The notes under the pieces: generated by a model
The model's database searches: none
Told to the model about the DNA's origin: nothing
What the model saw: the letters and a program-made list of their open reading frames with translations, nothing else
NCBI RefSeq assembly: GCF_050896395.1
Contig: NZ_JBPBBA010000003.1
Span: 124,001-188,000 of the forward strand
DNA: 64,000 nucleotides
Reading direction: 5' to 3'
Source: Nioella aestuarii
Lineage (GTDB): Bacteria > Pseudomonadota > Alphaproteobacteria > Rhodobacterales > Rhodobacteraceae
Made by a program: the position numbers and the translations under genes
Shown here: positions 36,488-44,973 of the stretch, piece after piece
Layout: each line of letters opens with the position of its first letter
Numbering within the stretch: the first letter of the stretch is position 1

Positions 36488-37363
36488 TCAGGCCGCTGCG
36501 ACGATCCCGATCTGGTGCCGGACAGAGGCCGGTAGCTGCCGGGCACTCATCGCGCGGGGAAAGGGCAGTTCGTCCATTTCAGGCACATCCCCGTAGAGCG
36601 CTTCGAACTACTCGAAATTGTCGGATGTCCGGCGGCTCACGTTGTCGATAAAGGTTTCCGCAGGCGCACCGTTGGCGAGAATAATTTCGTGTTCCTCGGT
36701 CTCTATATGATAGACGGTGTAGCTTTGTCCCAGCTCTGACGAGGGAACATTGGTGATCGTGCTGCCGTTCACCAGCGCGCCGGCATGGCAAAGAACCCCG
36801 TCGATCAGCAGCGCGTGGTCTGCGGTGACAGTCAGGTCAGTGTGGGGCACACCGGCCCCAAGCGCGCCCGCCGCAACCCGCACCAACCTCCGGCCAGCAT
36901 TGCGGTTGAAAGTCGGGAAGATTGTTTGACGACCGATCCATTTGACCGGAACCGGCCGACCGTCTGCCGAGAGAACCTCATCGCCGATCACAAGGTCTTC
37001 GACAACGCATTGGCCCGCCGCAGTCGCAATCTGCGTGCCGACGGCAAAGCACATAGGAAACGGCGCCCCTACGTTGATCGTTCCCGGCGAAATGTTATTG
37101 GGCAAGGGGTCGGTTGTTGTCGAGATTATCAGCAGTTCAGCAAAGATATCCGTTGTCTGAAAGACCGGATAGGTCAGCCCGCCGATCTCGATCGTGCCGT
37201 AATAGACAGTCGGAAAAAGAAGGGCAGGCGACGGGCCGGCCTCACCTGCATCGAATTCATCATCGTCGTTTACGTCAGTTACGGTTCCGCCGGTGGTGCT
37301 GCCGTGGAGTTGGCTTCCTGATGCTGAGTATGCCCACTGTGACGCGAAAGTGTAGTCACCCAT
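36488..37363 (-). pseudogene. Hint-domain secreted protein interrupted by TAG
   Basis: The first 251 residues (start ATG 37363, GGAAAGG upstream) hold a short beta-rich N-terminus and a Hint (hedgehog/intein-type) domain from CFAVGTQIATAAG (Hint Cys) through VTADHALLIDG to AETFIDNVSRR. TAG at 36610-36608 stops it. The same frame continues for 39 residues (FEALYGDVPEMDELPF then PRAMSARQLP) to a TGA at 36488. That tail is the usual end of these roseobacter Hint proteins. I therefore read it as one gene with a nonsense change. The truncated form may still fold, as the Hint core precedes the stop. Confidence 0.75.
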
Positions 37364-37453
37364 AAACGCCTTTCCACATCCGCTTCGGGCTACTTCACCC
37401 ACATACATCATATTCTGCGATGAATATGCGCGAACCAGCACAAAGTCAACGGG

Positions 37454-37951
37454 TTATTCGGGCAGGAACCTGTCCTGCAAGGCCGTCAGAACCGGAGGTG
37501 TTACGAAATGCGACACGTCGCCACCAAGCCGGGCGATTTCCTTGACCAGTTTCGACGCAATCGCCTGGTGCTGCGCGTCGGCCATCAGGAAGACGGTCTC
37601 GATTTCCGGGTCGAGCTTTCGGTTCATGCCAACCATCTGAAATTCATACTCGAAATCGGCCACGGCGCGCAGTCCCCGGACGATCACCTGCGCACCCACA
37701 TCCCGGGCGCAGTCGATCAGCAGGTTTTCAAATGGATGAGCAACGATCTCGGTTCCGGTCTTCTCCGTCAGATAGGCGCATTCGGCCTCGACCATGGCCA
37801 AACGCTCTTCCAAGGAAAACATCGGCCCCTTGTCGCGGTTGATGGCAACACCGATCACAAGACGGTCAACGAGCGAGCAAGCGCGGCGGATAATGTCGAT
37901 ATGCCCGAGCGTGATCGGATCGAAGGTTCCCGGATACAGGCCAATGCGCAT
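37454..37951 (-). CDS. coaD: Phosphopantetheine adenylyltransferase
   Basis: A 165-residue nucleotidyltransferase that makes dephospho-CoA from 4'-phosphopantetheine and ATP, the penultimate step of CoA synthesis. YPGTFDPITLGHIDII is the T/HxGH-type ATP site, VVRGLRAVADFEYE binds substrate, and IASKLVKEIARLGGDV carries the second ATP motif. ATG 37951 follows GGAAAGG; the frame upstream to 38011 is not conserved. Confidence 0.96.
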   Translation of the reverse strand: MRIGLYPGTFDPITLGHIDIIRRACSLVDRLVIGVAINRDKGPMFSLEERLAMVEAECAYLTEKTGTEIVAHPFENLLIDCARDVGAQVIVRGLRAVADFEYEFQMVGMNRKLDPEIETVFLMADAQHQAIASKLVKEIARLGGDVSHFVTPPVLTALQDRFLPE

Positions 37952-38057
37952 GGGTGGTCCCTTTCCATCCCGCAAGAATTTGGCGGCACGCAACAATATT
38001 GCGCACTGCATTGCAACCCCTTCCGGGTTATTGCCTTTGCATCTGCGGCAATTGGGG

Positions 38058-38492
38058 TCAGAACCCCTTGATCATGCCTTCCAGTGCTTCTTTCTCCATG
38101 GAAAGCTCTGCAAGCTGCGCCTTGACCACATCTCCGATGGAAATCAGGCCGACCATTTCATCGCCTTCCATGACGGGCATATGGCGGAAACGGCCTTGCG
38201 TCATTTTACCCAGAACATCTTCCGATGTGTCCGCTGCACTGCAGGTGATGATCTCAGAGGTCATGACCTCGTCAACGCTGTCGGTCATGCAGGACACGCC
38301 CCGCTTGCCAAGTTCGCGCACGATGTCGCGTTCAGAAAGGATACCGGCCAGCGACTTTCCGTCGGGCGAAACAACCACGGTCCCAATGCGTTTGCCGGAT
38401 AGCATCTCAGCCGCGTCCCCGATGGTCGACCCCGGTTTGATCGTGACAACGCCCTGATCCGGTTTGGACTTGAGAATTTGCTGAACCAGCAT
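38058..38492 (-). CDS. Two-CBS-domain protein
   Basis: A 144-residue protein made almost wholly of two CBS repeats: TIGDAAEMLSGKRIGTVVV...LAGILSERDIVR and MTSEIITCSAADTSEDVLGKM...MVGLISIGDVVK. Such stand-alone CBS pairs bind adenosine nucleotides and regulate other proteins; the partner here is unknown. ATG 38492 with GGAGG five bases upstream is preferred. It follows the LysR gene in the same direction. Confidence 0.9.
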   Translation of the reverse strand: MLVQQILKSKPDQGVVTIKPGSTIGDAAEMLSGKRIGTVVVSPDGKSLAGILSERDIVRELGKRGVSCMTDSVDEVMTSEIITCSAADTSEDVLGKMTQGRFRHMPVMEGDEMVGLISIGDVVKAQLAELSMEKEALEGMIKGF

Positions 38493-38554
38493 CGCGGCCT
38501 CCATTTTGCGTGGCTTGTGATTGGGTTCAGCGTCCCCCCTTAAGATAGGCCGTG

Positions 38555-39454
38555 TCAAGCGTCGTGACGGGCCAGATCCTCCAATCGCGCAATTTCAGCC
38601 CGCATTCCCTGCGCCAGTGCCCGTGCAAATCTGTTAAGACGTTCCGATCCCCGGTCAGAAGCGTGGCGCACCAGATAAAAAGTGCGGGTCAGCGACACCT
38701 GATCGCGTAGAACCAGCCTGAGTTCGGGCGCGAAGGGCATGGCAAAGTCATGGGCAATGCCGATGCCGCGCCGGGTGCGCATCAGCATGAGCTGCACGGA
38801 AAAGGAATTGGACGCCAGATCCACGCGCGACACTCCGATGGAGGATAGATAGTCGAGCTCCTGATCGAAGATCATATCCTGAATATAGCCGATGACCGGA
38901 CGCCCTTTGAGGTCATCCAAGCTGCGGATATCGGCTGAAATCTCTTTTGGCACCGCCAGATGCAAGTGATAGTCGGCCACTTTCTGCACGGTCAGGCGTC
39001 CGGTCTGGGGCGGACTGACGGTGATCGCCATGTCTGCTTCTCGCTTGGACAGATTGACGACGCGCGGCAATGCGAGGATCTGGATCTCCAGATCGGGGTT
39101 CTGTTCCCTGATCTGGGCGCAGACCTGCGGCAGAAGGAAATTGGCCGACCCGTCCGGCGCACCGATCCTGATGGTGCCCGACAACCCCTCATCGGCCCCC
39201 GTCACAGCGCCCTGACCCGCTGTCAACGCGGCCTCAGCCACCTCCAGCGGTTCCAGCATTCGTTCGCCGGCCTCGGTCAATGCATAGCCTTGCGGGGATT
39301 TCGCGAAGAGAATGGCGCCGAGCGATGCCTCCAACCGCGAAATCCGGCGCCCAACCGTGGCCGGATCCATGCGCAGCTCTTGGCCTGCCCGGCTGAGACT
39401 TTCAGCTCGTGCAACCGCCAGGAACACCCGCAGATCATCCCAGTTCTGTGTCAT
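38555..39454 (-). CDS. LysR-family transcriptional regulator, likely of mmsA
   Basis: A 299-residue regulator. The winged helix-turn-helix (residues about 4-63: LRVFLAVARAESLSRAGQEL and TVGRRISRLEASLG) precedes a periplasmic-binding-protein-like effector domain from about residue 90. It is divergent from mmsA, with palindromes between the two starts, the classic LysR arrangement. I infer that it controls mmsA. The effector is not readable, but a valine-breakdown intermediate is plausible. Confidence 0.88.
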   Translation of the reverse strand: MTQNWDDLRVFLAVARAESLSRAGQELRMDPATVGRRISRLEASLGAILFAKSPQGYALTEAGERMLEPLEVAEAALTAGQGAVTGADEGLSGTIRIGAPDGSANFLLPQVCAQIREQNPDLEIQILALPRVVNLSKREADMAITVSPPQTGRLTVQKVADYHLHLAVPKEISADIRSLDDLKGRPVIGYIQDMIFDQELDYLSSIGVSRVDLASNSFSVQLMLMRTRRGIGIAHDFAMPFAPELRLVLRDQVSLTRTFYLVRHASDRGSERLNRFARALAQGMRAEIARLEDLARHDA

Positions 39455-39473
39455 GACAGGGGTTTACCGTCAT

Positions 39474-39499
39474 TTTGCAAAAATGCAAAACGATTTTGA
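39474..39499. promoter_or_regulatory. LysR-type operator region, LysR / mmsA
   Basis: Two overlapping palindromes: TTTTGC (39474-39479) with GCAAAA (39486-39491), and CAAAA-CGA-TTTTG (39487-39499). They lie 20-45 bases from the LysR start and 75-100 bases from mmsA, consistent with an autoregulated divergent control region. Confidence 0.5.
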
Positions 39500-39573
39500 A
39501 AACCTGCCCCTTTGTGGCGCAGGAATGCAAGACTATAATGCGCTCAAAGTTTATGGAGATGAGGAGAGGTTCC

Positions 39574-41073
39574 ATGGAAGAACTCGGTCACTGGATCAAC
39601 GGCAAGCGCGTGGCAGGCACGTCGGGGCGTTTTGCCGATGTCTACAACCCGGCCACCGGCGAGGTGCAGGCCAAGGTTGCGCTCGCGTCCAAGGAAGAAC
39701 TGGACAGCGCCATTGCGGATGCCGCCGAGGCACAGAAAGCATGGGGTGCCACCAACCCGCAGCGCCGCGCGCGGGTGATGATGAAGCTTGTGGGCCTGCT
39801 GAACCGCGACATGGACAAGCTGGCCGAGGCGCTGAGCCGCGAACATGGCAAGACCTTCCCCGACGCGAAAGGTGACGTGCAGCGCGGGCTTGAAGTGATC
39901 GAATTCTGCATCGGTGCACCGCAGATGCTGAAAGGTGAATTCACCGACAGCGCCGGCCCCGGCATCGACATGTATTCCATGCGCCAGCCTTTGGGCGTTG
40001 TCGCGGGCATCACCCCGTTCAACTTCCCTGCCATGATCCCGCTGTGGAAGATGGGCCCCGCCCTGTCGTCTGGCAACGCAATGATCCTGAAGCCGTCCGA
40101 GCGTGACCCCTCCGTTCCGCTGATGCTGGCAGAGCTGTGCCAGGAAGCGGGCCTGCCCGATGGCGTGTTGCAGGTTGTGAACGGCGACAAGGAAGCGGTG
40201 GATGGCATCCTCGATTCCGAAGTCATTCAGGCCGTGGGCTTCGTCGGCTCCACCCCGATTGCACAGTACATTTACGAACGTGCAGCCGCGACCGGCAAGC
40301 GCGCGCAGTGCTTCGGCGGCGCCAAGAACCACATGATCATCATGCCTGACGCCGATCTCGATCAGGCTGCCGATGCGCTGGTGGGTGCCGGTTACGGCGC
40401 GGCGGGCGAACGCTGCATGGCCATTTCGGTGGCCGTTCCCGTTGGCGAGGAAACCGCTGACCGGCTGATCGAAAAGCTGGTGCCGCGCATCGAAAAGCTG
40501 AAGGTCGGCCCCTACACGGCGGGTGACGCTGTCGACTACGGCCCCGTCGTGACCGCCGCCGCCAAGGCCAATATCGAACGTCTGGTGCAATCCGGCGTCG
40601 ATCAGGGTGCGGAGCTGGTTGTCGATGGTCGCGGCTTCAGCCTGCAAGGCTATGAGGACGGGTTCTTTGTCGGACCGCACCTCTTTGACCGTGTCACCCC
40701 CGACATGGACATCTACAAGACCGAGATCTTCGGGCCGGTCCTGTCCACCGTGCGCGCCGGGTCCTATGAAGAGGCCATCGGCCTTGCGATCAGCCACGAA
40801 TATGGCAACGGCACCGCGATCTTCACCCGCGACGGCGACACCGCGCGTGACTTCGCCAACCGGATCAATATCGGTATGGTCGGCATCAACGTCCCGATCC
40901 CGGTGCCGCTGGCCTACCACACCTTCGGCGGCTGGAAAAAGTCGGGCTTTGGCGATCTGAACCAGCACGGGCCGGATGGCTTCCGCTTCTATACGCGCAC
41001 CAAAACCATCACCTCGCGCTGGCCCTCGGGCATCAAGGAAGGTGGCGAGTTCAACTTTAAAGCGATGGAATGA
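39574..41073 (+). CDS. mmsA: Methylmalonate-semialdehyde dehydrogenase (CoA-acylating)
   Basis: A 499-residue aldehyde dehydrogenase that converts methylmalonate semialdehyde to propionyl-CoA in valine breakdown (and malonate semialdehyde to acetyl-CoA). The catalytic Cys281 is in GAAGERCMAISVAVP. GVVAGITPFNFPAMIPLWKM and PLAYHTFGGWKKSGFGDL are features of this CoA-dependent branch. ATG 39574 follows AGGAGAGG. A strong terminator follows the gene, so it is its own unit next to the divergent LysR gene. Confidence 0.96.
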   Translation: MEELGHWINGKRVAGTSGRFADVYNPATGEVQAKVALASKEELDSAIADAAEAQKAWGATNPQRRARVMMKLVGLLNRDMDKLAEALSREHGKTFPDAKGDVQRGLEVIEFCIGAPQMLKGEFTDSAGPGIDMYSMRQPLGVVAGITPFNFPAMIPLWKMGPALSSGNAMILKPSERDPSVPLMLAELCQEAGLPDGVLQVVNGDKEAVDGILDSEVIQAVGFVGSTPIAQYIYERAAATGKRAQCFGGAKNHMIIMPDADLDQAADALVGAGYGAAGERCMAISVAVPVGEETADRLIEKLVPRIEKLKVGPYTAGDAVDYGPVVTAAAKANIERLVQSGVDQGAELVVDGRGFSLQGYEDGFFVGPHLFDRVTPDMDIYKTEIFGPVLSTVRAGSYEEAIGLAISHEYGNGTAIFTRDGDTARDFANRINIGMVGINVPIPVPLAYHTFGGWKKSGFGDLNQHGPDGFRFYTRTKTITSRWPSGIKEGGEFNFKAME

Positions 41074-41100
41074 CGCTACGAGACCTCTGGTAATCTTCGT

Positions 41101-41136
41101 GAATGCCCGGCTATTGTCGGGCATTCTTTCTTTTTG
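41101..41136 (+). terminator. Rho-independent terminator of mmsA
   Basis: GAATGCCCG (41101-41109) pairs with CGGGCATTC (41118-41126) around an eight-base loop, followed by TTTCTTTTT. Confidence 0.92.
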
Positions 41137-41153
41137 AAGAAGGGGGTTGCGGT

Positions 41154-41573
41154 GTGCCAGTGAGTTTCAGGATTCTCTCGGAGCGTGGCCTCGTCTTCGT
41201 GCGCTACACCGGGTTTGCGCGTCTGGATGAAAGCTTTGAGGTCTTCGGCCAGTACGCCGCCCATCCGGATTTTAGACCGGGACAGAAACAACTGGTGGAT
41301 CTGTCGGGCGTGACCGGGCTGGAAAAGGATTACGTCAAGCTTTTCGCCCTTCAGGCCCGAAAGGCGGATGTGTTTCTTGGATCCGGCGCACAGACCTTGC
41401 TGGATTACTATGCCCCCACACCTCTATCACTGGATTTAGCGGAAACGATCCTGAGATCCTGGGAGCCATCTGGCGCGGTGATCCCACTTATCCAGCAGGA
41501 CGAGCAGGAGGCTCTGCAACTGCTGGGTCAACCAGAGCGCAGTTTCGAGGAACTGCTGCAAGCTGCCCGTTAA
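41154..41573 (+). CDS. Hypothetical small cytoplasmic protein
   Basis: A 139-residue protein starting at GTG 41154, with AAGGGGG six bases upstream; an ATG at 41103 lies inside the mmsA terminator and is rejected. Content: FRILSERGLVFVRYTGFARLD, then LVDLSGVTGLEKDYVK, suggesting a small alpha/beta fold like STAS/SpoIIAA-type proteins. That resemblance is weak. No transmembrane or signal segment. Function is unknown. Confidence 0.55.
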   Translation: MPVSFRILSERGLVFVRYTGFARLDESFEVFGQYAAHPDFRPGQKQLVDLSGVTGLEKDYVKLFALQARKADVFLGSGAQTLLDYYAPTPLSLDLAETILRSWEPSGAVIPLIQQDEQEALQLLGQPERSFEELLQAAR

Positions 41574-41584
41574 CACGAAGAATA

Positions 41585-41608
41585 GGCCCGCCTGCGAACA
41601 GACGGGCC
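41585..41608 (+). terminator. Hairpin after the 41154 gene
   Basis: GGCCCGCCTG (41585-41594) and CAGACGGGCC (41599-41608) pair with one mismatch around CGAA. There is no long T run, so this is a weaker terminator call. Confidence 0.5.
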
Positions 41609-41795
41609 GAGCGGTGCTGAAATTCTTTGACGAGCGCCGCAAATGCTGCGGCTTTCACAGACTGGATATCTGTCTGTCGTTTGACACTGGTCATCGGTTC
41701 AAAACTGGCCGGGACTGTCGGCCAAAAGCAACCGATGGTTGATTTACGGCCGACATACTGCAAGCGTGGAACCATTCACCATCAGGAGATTACCC

Positions 41796-42125
41796 ATGAC
41801 CATACTGACCCGCCGCACCACCCTTGCCGGGCTGCTGGCCACTCCACTCGCCCTGATCGCAGGCCGATCGCGCGCCGCGACACATGCGGTGACCATCGAA
41901 GGCTTTGCCTTTTCGCCTGCCGACCTGACAGCCGCCGTCGGCGACACCATCACCGTCACCAATAACGACGGCGCCCCGCACACGCTGACCGCCGATGACG
42001 GCAGTTTCGACACCGGGCGCCTGAACCGTGGCGAAAGCGCCGAGATCACGCTGAGTTCTGCCGGTAGCTTTCCTTACAAATGCGCCTTCCACCCGAATAT
42101 GCGGGGCACGATCACGGTCAGCTAG
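41796..42125 (+). CDS. Cupredoxin (amicyanin/pseudoazurin-like) protein
   Basis: A 109-residue small blue-copper protein for periplasmic electron transfer. The leader has a Tat-like TRRTTLAG start and a hydrophobic run ending RSRAA. The mature domain has copper ligands in the expected places: His in GAPHTLTAD, then Cys, His and Met in YKCAFHPNMRG. The electron partner is unknown. A weaker FNR-like site (TTGACACTGGTCAT, 41681-41694) lies upstream, with one mismatch. Confidence 0.88.
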   Translation: MTILTRRTTLAGLLATPLALIAGRSRAATHAVTIEGFAFSPADLTAAVGDTITVTNNDGAPHTLTADDGSFDTGRLNRGESAEITLSSAGSFPYKCAFHPNMRGTITVS

Positions 42126-42134
42126 ACCGCTGCG

Positions 42135-42464
42135 TTAACCGCAAGGCAACGGTTGCAGAGGTAGGGTCATGCTGTAATCCAGCAGGCCCCAGCTTTGGCT
42201 GAGCATGGCCGCCCGCGAACATCCAAGATTGACCGACCCCTGAAAATCCACCTCCAGCAGGTTGCACGTCACGCCCGGACCATCGCCGCTGGCGTCTCTT
42301 GTCGCCTGAGATACGACGAGAACGTTGTAGCCGAAACTTGCCAGAAAATCGGGATGGCTACAGGCGTGCCAGTATTGGATGTTCATAAGATCTTGCACCG
42401 ATTGGGCTTGCGCCGTCACAGGAAGCACAGCCGACAAGATGGCTGAAAGCAGGACTCGTCTCAT
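42135..42464 (-). CDS. Exported hypothetical protein
   Basis: A 109-residue protein with a signal peptide (LLSAILSAVLPVTAQA). The mature part has four cysteines (HACSHPD, VTCNLLEVD, LGCSRAA, LPCG), probably two disulfides. The domain is unrecognised. It converges on the cupredoxin gene, nine bases apart. Confidence 0.6.
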   Translation of the reverse strand: MRRVLLSAILSAVLPVTAQAQSVQDLMNIQYWHACSHPDFLASFGYNVLVVSQATRDASGDGPGVTCNLLEVDFQGSVNLGCSRAAMLSQSWGLLDYSMTLPLQPLPCG

Positions 42465-42609
42465 TTTTTCCCCCAGTTCATGGCTCTGAGAATGGCATGG
42501 ATCTTATCATATAAGGGGCTATACGCGGCCGATTTCCCTCTGCTTGCCCTTTTTCCTTGGAATTCGCAGCGGTTGCCTGCTTTGCTGGACCGAAATAGCG
42601 GAGGACACA

Positions 42610-43743
42610 ATGGCACCCAAAGAGCCCCCCTTCTCTCTCGGGATCGAGGAAGAATATCTGTTGGTCGATCAGACCAGCTGTGACCTGGTCGAAGCCCCCA
42701 AAGAGCTGATGGACGCCTGCGTTGCCGAACTGGAAGGCCAGGTCAGCCCGGAATTCCTACAATGCCAGATCGAAATCGGCACACGTGTCTGTGCAAACAT
42801 TGCCGAGGCGCGAGAGGATCTGAAGCGTCTGCGCTCTACCGTATCCCGCGTTGCGGACGCCTACGGCCTGTCGCCAATTGCCGTGTCCTGCCACCCGTTT
42901 GCCGATTGGAAGAACCAGCACCACACCGATAAGGACCGCTATAATGCGCTGGCCCGCGATCTGGGTGGTGTGGTGAACCGGATGCTGATCTGCGGGATGC
43001 ATGTGCATGTCGGTCTTGGGACCGACGATCTGCGCAATGACCTGATGGGGCAGCTATCGTATTTCCTGCCGCATCTCTTGGCGCTGTCGGCATCCTCGCC
43101 CTTCTGGCAAGGGCGCGATACCAAGCTTGCCTCCTACCGGCTGACGGTCTTCGACAATCTGCCCCGCACCGGGTTACCGCCGTCTTTCCCGTCTTTTGCC
43201 GATTACGAACGCACCGTGGATGTGCTGGTTGACCTCGGCATAATCGAGGACAGCTCCAAGATCTGGTGGGATCTGCGCCCGTCAGCGCGCTTTCCGACGC
43301 TTGAAACCCGCATCTGTGACGTGAACCCACGGCTGGAAGACACGCTGACCCTGGCCGCGATGATTCAGAGCCTGTCGCGGATGCTCTTCCGTCTGCGGGG
43401 CCTCAACCAGCGCTGGCGGCTTTATGATGCCTTCCTGATCGAGGAAAACCGCTGGCGGGCACAGCGCTATGGCACGTCGGAAGGTCTTATCGACTTCGGC
43501 AAGAGGGAGATATTGCCGATGGCCGAGCTGATCGAGGACATCATTGAATTGACCGCTGAGGACGCCGCCTATCTGGGCTGCAACGCCGAACTGGACCGCG
43601 CCCGCGACATGGTTGCGCGTGGAACCTCCTCTGACCGCCAGCGCGCAGTGCTCGCCGCATCAGAGGCCGCCGGAAAACCCCATGACGAAGCCATGCGCGA
43701 CGTTGTGCGCCACCTGATCGAGGAATTTCACGCGGATTTGTGA
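42610..43743 (+). CDS. GCS2-family carboxylate-amine ligase (YbdK-like)
   Basis: A 377-residue member of the GCS2 group of glutamate-cysteine ligases. Typical motifs: FSLGIEEEYLLVD at the N-terminus, ISGMHVHVG-like ICGMHVHVGLG, and RPSARFPTLETRICDV. YbdK has weak gamma-glutamylcysteine ligase activity, so the true substrate is uncertain. ATG 42610 follows GGAGG; the frame is open to 42544. It is upstream of the valine operon by 84 bases that hold a palindrome, so it is likely a separate unit. Confidence 0.9.
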   Translation: MAPKEPPFSLGIEEEYLLVDQTSCDLVEAPKELMDACVAELEGQVSPEFLQCQIEIGTRVCANIAEAREDLKRLRSTVSRVADAYGLSPIAVSCHPFADWKNQHHTDKDRYNALARDLGGVVNRMLICGMHVHVGLGTDDLRNDLMGQLSYFLPHLLALSASSPFWQGRDTKLASYRLTVFDNLPRTGLPPSFPSFADYERTVDVLVDLGIIEDSSKIWWDLRPSARFPTLETRICDVNPRLEDTLTLAAMIQSLSRMLFRLRGLNQRWRLYDAFLIEENRWRAQRYGTSEGLIDFGKREILPMAELIEDIIELTAEDAAYLGCNAELDRARDMVARGTSSDRQRAVLAASEAAGKPHDEAMRDVVRHLIEEFHADL

Positions 43744-43782
43744 CGCAGCGGCCCGCCTTGCAAAAGTCTTGCAAGAATTGGT

Positions 43783-43802
43783 AATTAAACAAGCGTTCAA
43801 TT
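43783..43802. promoter_or_regulatory. Putative TetR-type operator before the valine operon
   Basis: AATTAAAC-AAGC-GTTCAATT has eight-base arms with one mismatch. It sits 26-45 bases before the acyl-CoA dehydrogenase start. The size and AT-rich arms fit TetR-family regulators of acyl-CoA pathways; the regulator is not in the window. Confidence 0.45.
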
Positions 43803-43827
43803 CCAAGCTGCACCGGGAGGAGCCCCC

Positions 43828-44973
43828 ATGGATTTCGCATTGTCCGAAGAACAGGTGATGATCTTCGACATGGCCAAGGCCTTTGGCGAGGAACATATCG
43901 CCCCTTTCGCCATGGAATGGGAAGCGGCGGGCACGATCCCGAAGGACCTGTGGCCCAAGATCGCGGAGCTTGGCTTTGGCGGGCTTTACGTGTCCGAGGA
44001 GTATGGCGGATCGGGGCTGAGCCGCCTGGATGCGACGCTGGTCTTCGAGGCGCTGGCCATGTCCTGCCCCGCCGTCGGCAGCTTCCTGTCGATTCACAAC
44101 ATGTGCGGCGGCATGATCGACAAGTTCGGCTCGGACGACACCAAGGCGCGCTGGCTGCCCGACCTGTGCACGATGGAGAAGGTGTTTTCCTACTGCCTGA
44201 CCGAACCGGGGTCCGGGTCCGACGCCGCTGCGCTCCGCACCCGCGCGGAGCGGACGAATGAGGGCTATACGCTCAATGGCACCAAGGCGTTCATCTCGGG
44301 CGGCTCCTATTCCGATGCTTACGTGACGATGGTCCGCACCGGCGAGGATGGCCCAAAGGGAATTTCGACCGTGGTCGTGGAGGACGGCACCGAGGGGCTC
44401 TCTTTCGGGGCGCTGGAGAAAAAGATGGGCTGGCTCGCCCAACCCACGGCGCAGGTGCAGTTCGACGATTGCAAGGTGCCTGCCGACAATCTGATCGGCG
44501 AGGAAGGCAAGGGGTTTTCCTACGCGATGGCAGGTCTCGATGGCGGGCGGCTCAATATCGCGGCCTCGGCCCTTGGCGGCGCGCAGAAGGCGCTCGACCT
44601 GACGCTGGCCTATATGGGGGAACGCAAGGCCTTTGGGCGCACCATCGACAGCTTTCAGGCGCTGCAATTCAAGCTGGCAGAGATGGAGGTCAAACTGCAA
44701 TCCGCCCGCACCTTCCTGCGCCAGGCGGCATGGAAGCTGGACAACAAGGCCCATGACGCCACCAAGTTCTGCGCCATGGCCAAGATGTATGTGACCGATG
44801 CCAGCTTCGACGTGGCCAATACCTGCCTGCAACTCCATGGCGGCTATGGCTACCTCGCCGATTACGGAATCGAGAAGATCGTCCGCGACCTGCGGGTGCA
44901 CCAGATCCTCGAAGGCACCAATGAGATCATGAGACTTATCGTGTCTCGTCAGATGCTTGCGGAGCGCGGTTAA
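43828..44973 (+). CDS. Isobutyryl-CoA dehydrogenase-type acyl-CoA dehydrogenase
   Basis: A 381-residue FAD enzyme oxidising an acyl-CoA to the enoyl-CoA. YCLTEPGSGSDAAALRT and NGTKAFISGG are family signatures. The C-terminus has the catalytic Glu in QILEGTNEIMRLIVSR, the position used by isobutyryl- and short-chain dehydrogenases. Being first in an operon with HIBCH and mmsB points to isobutyryl-CoA to methacrylyl-CoA in valine breakdown. GGGAGGAG lies upstream. Its TAA overlaps the next ATG by one base. Confidence 0.9.
   Translation: MDFALSEEQVMIFDMAKAFGEEHIAPFAMEWEAAGTIPKDLWPKIAELGFGGLYVSEEYGGSGLSRLDATLVFEALAMSCPAVGSFLSIHNMCGGMIDKFGSDDTKARWLPDLCTMEKVFSYCLTEPGSGSDAAALRTRAERTNEGYTLNGTKAFISGGSYSDAYVTMVRTGEDGPKGISTVVVEDGTEGLSFGALEKKMGWLAQPTAQVQFDDCKVPADNLIGEEGKGFSYAMAGLDGGRLNIAASALGGAQKALDLTLAYMGERKAFGRTIDSFQALQFKLAEMEVKLQSARTFLRQAAWKLDNKAHDATKFCAMAKMYVTDASFDVANTCLQLHGGYGYLADYGIEKIVRDLRVHQILEGTNEIMRLIVSRQMLAERG

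Noticed and set aside
39544..41124. 526-codon open frame opposite mmsA
   Set aside because: High GC makes long antisense frames common; this one mirrors a well-supported gene, and its translation is low-complexity with no domain.
41681..41694. TTGACACTGGTCAT as an FNR box for the cupredoxin gene
   Set aside because: One half-site mismatch; mentioned in the gene entry but not strong enough to list.
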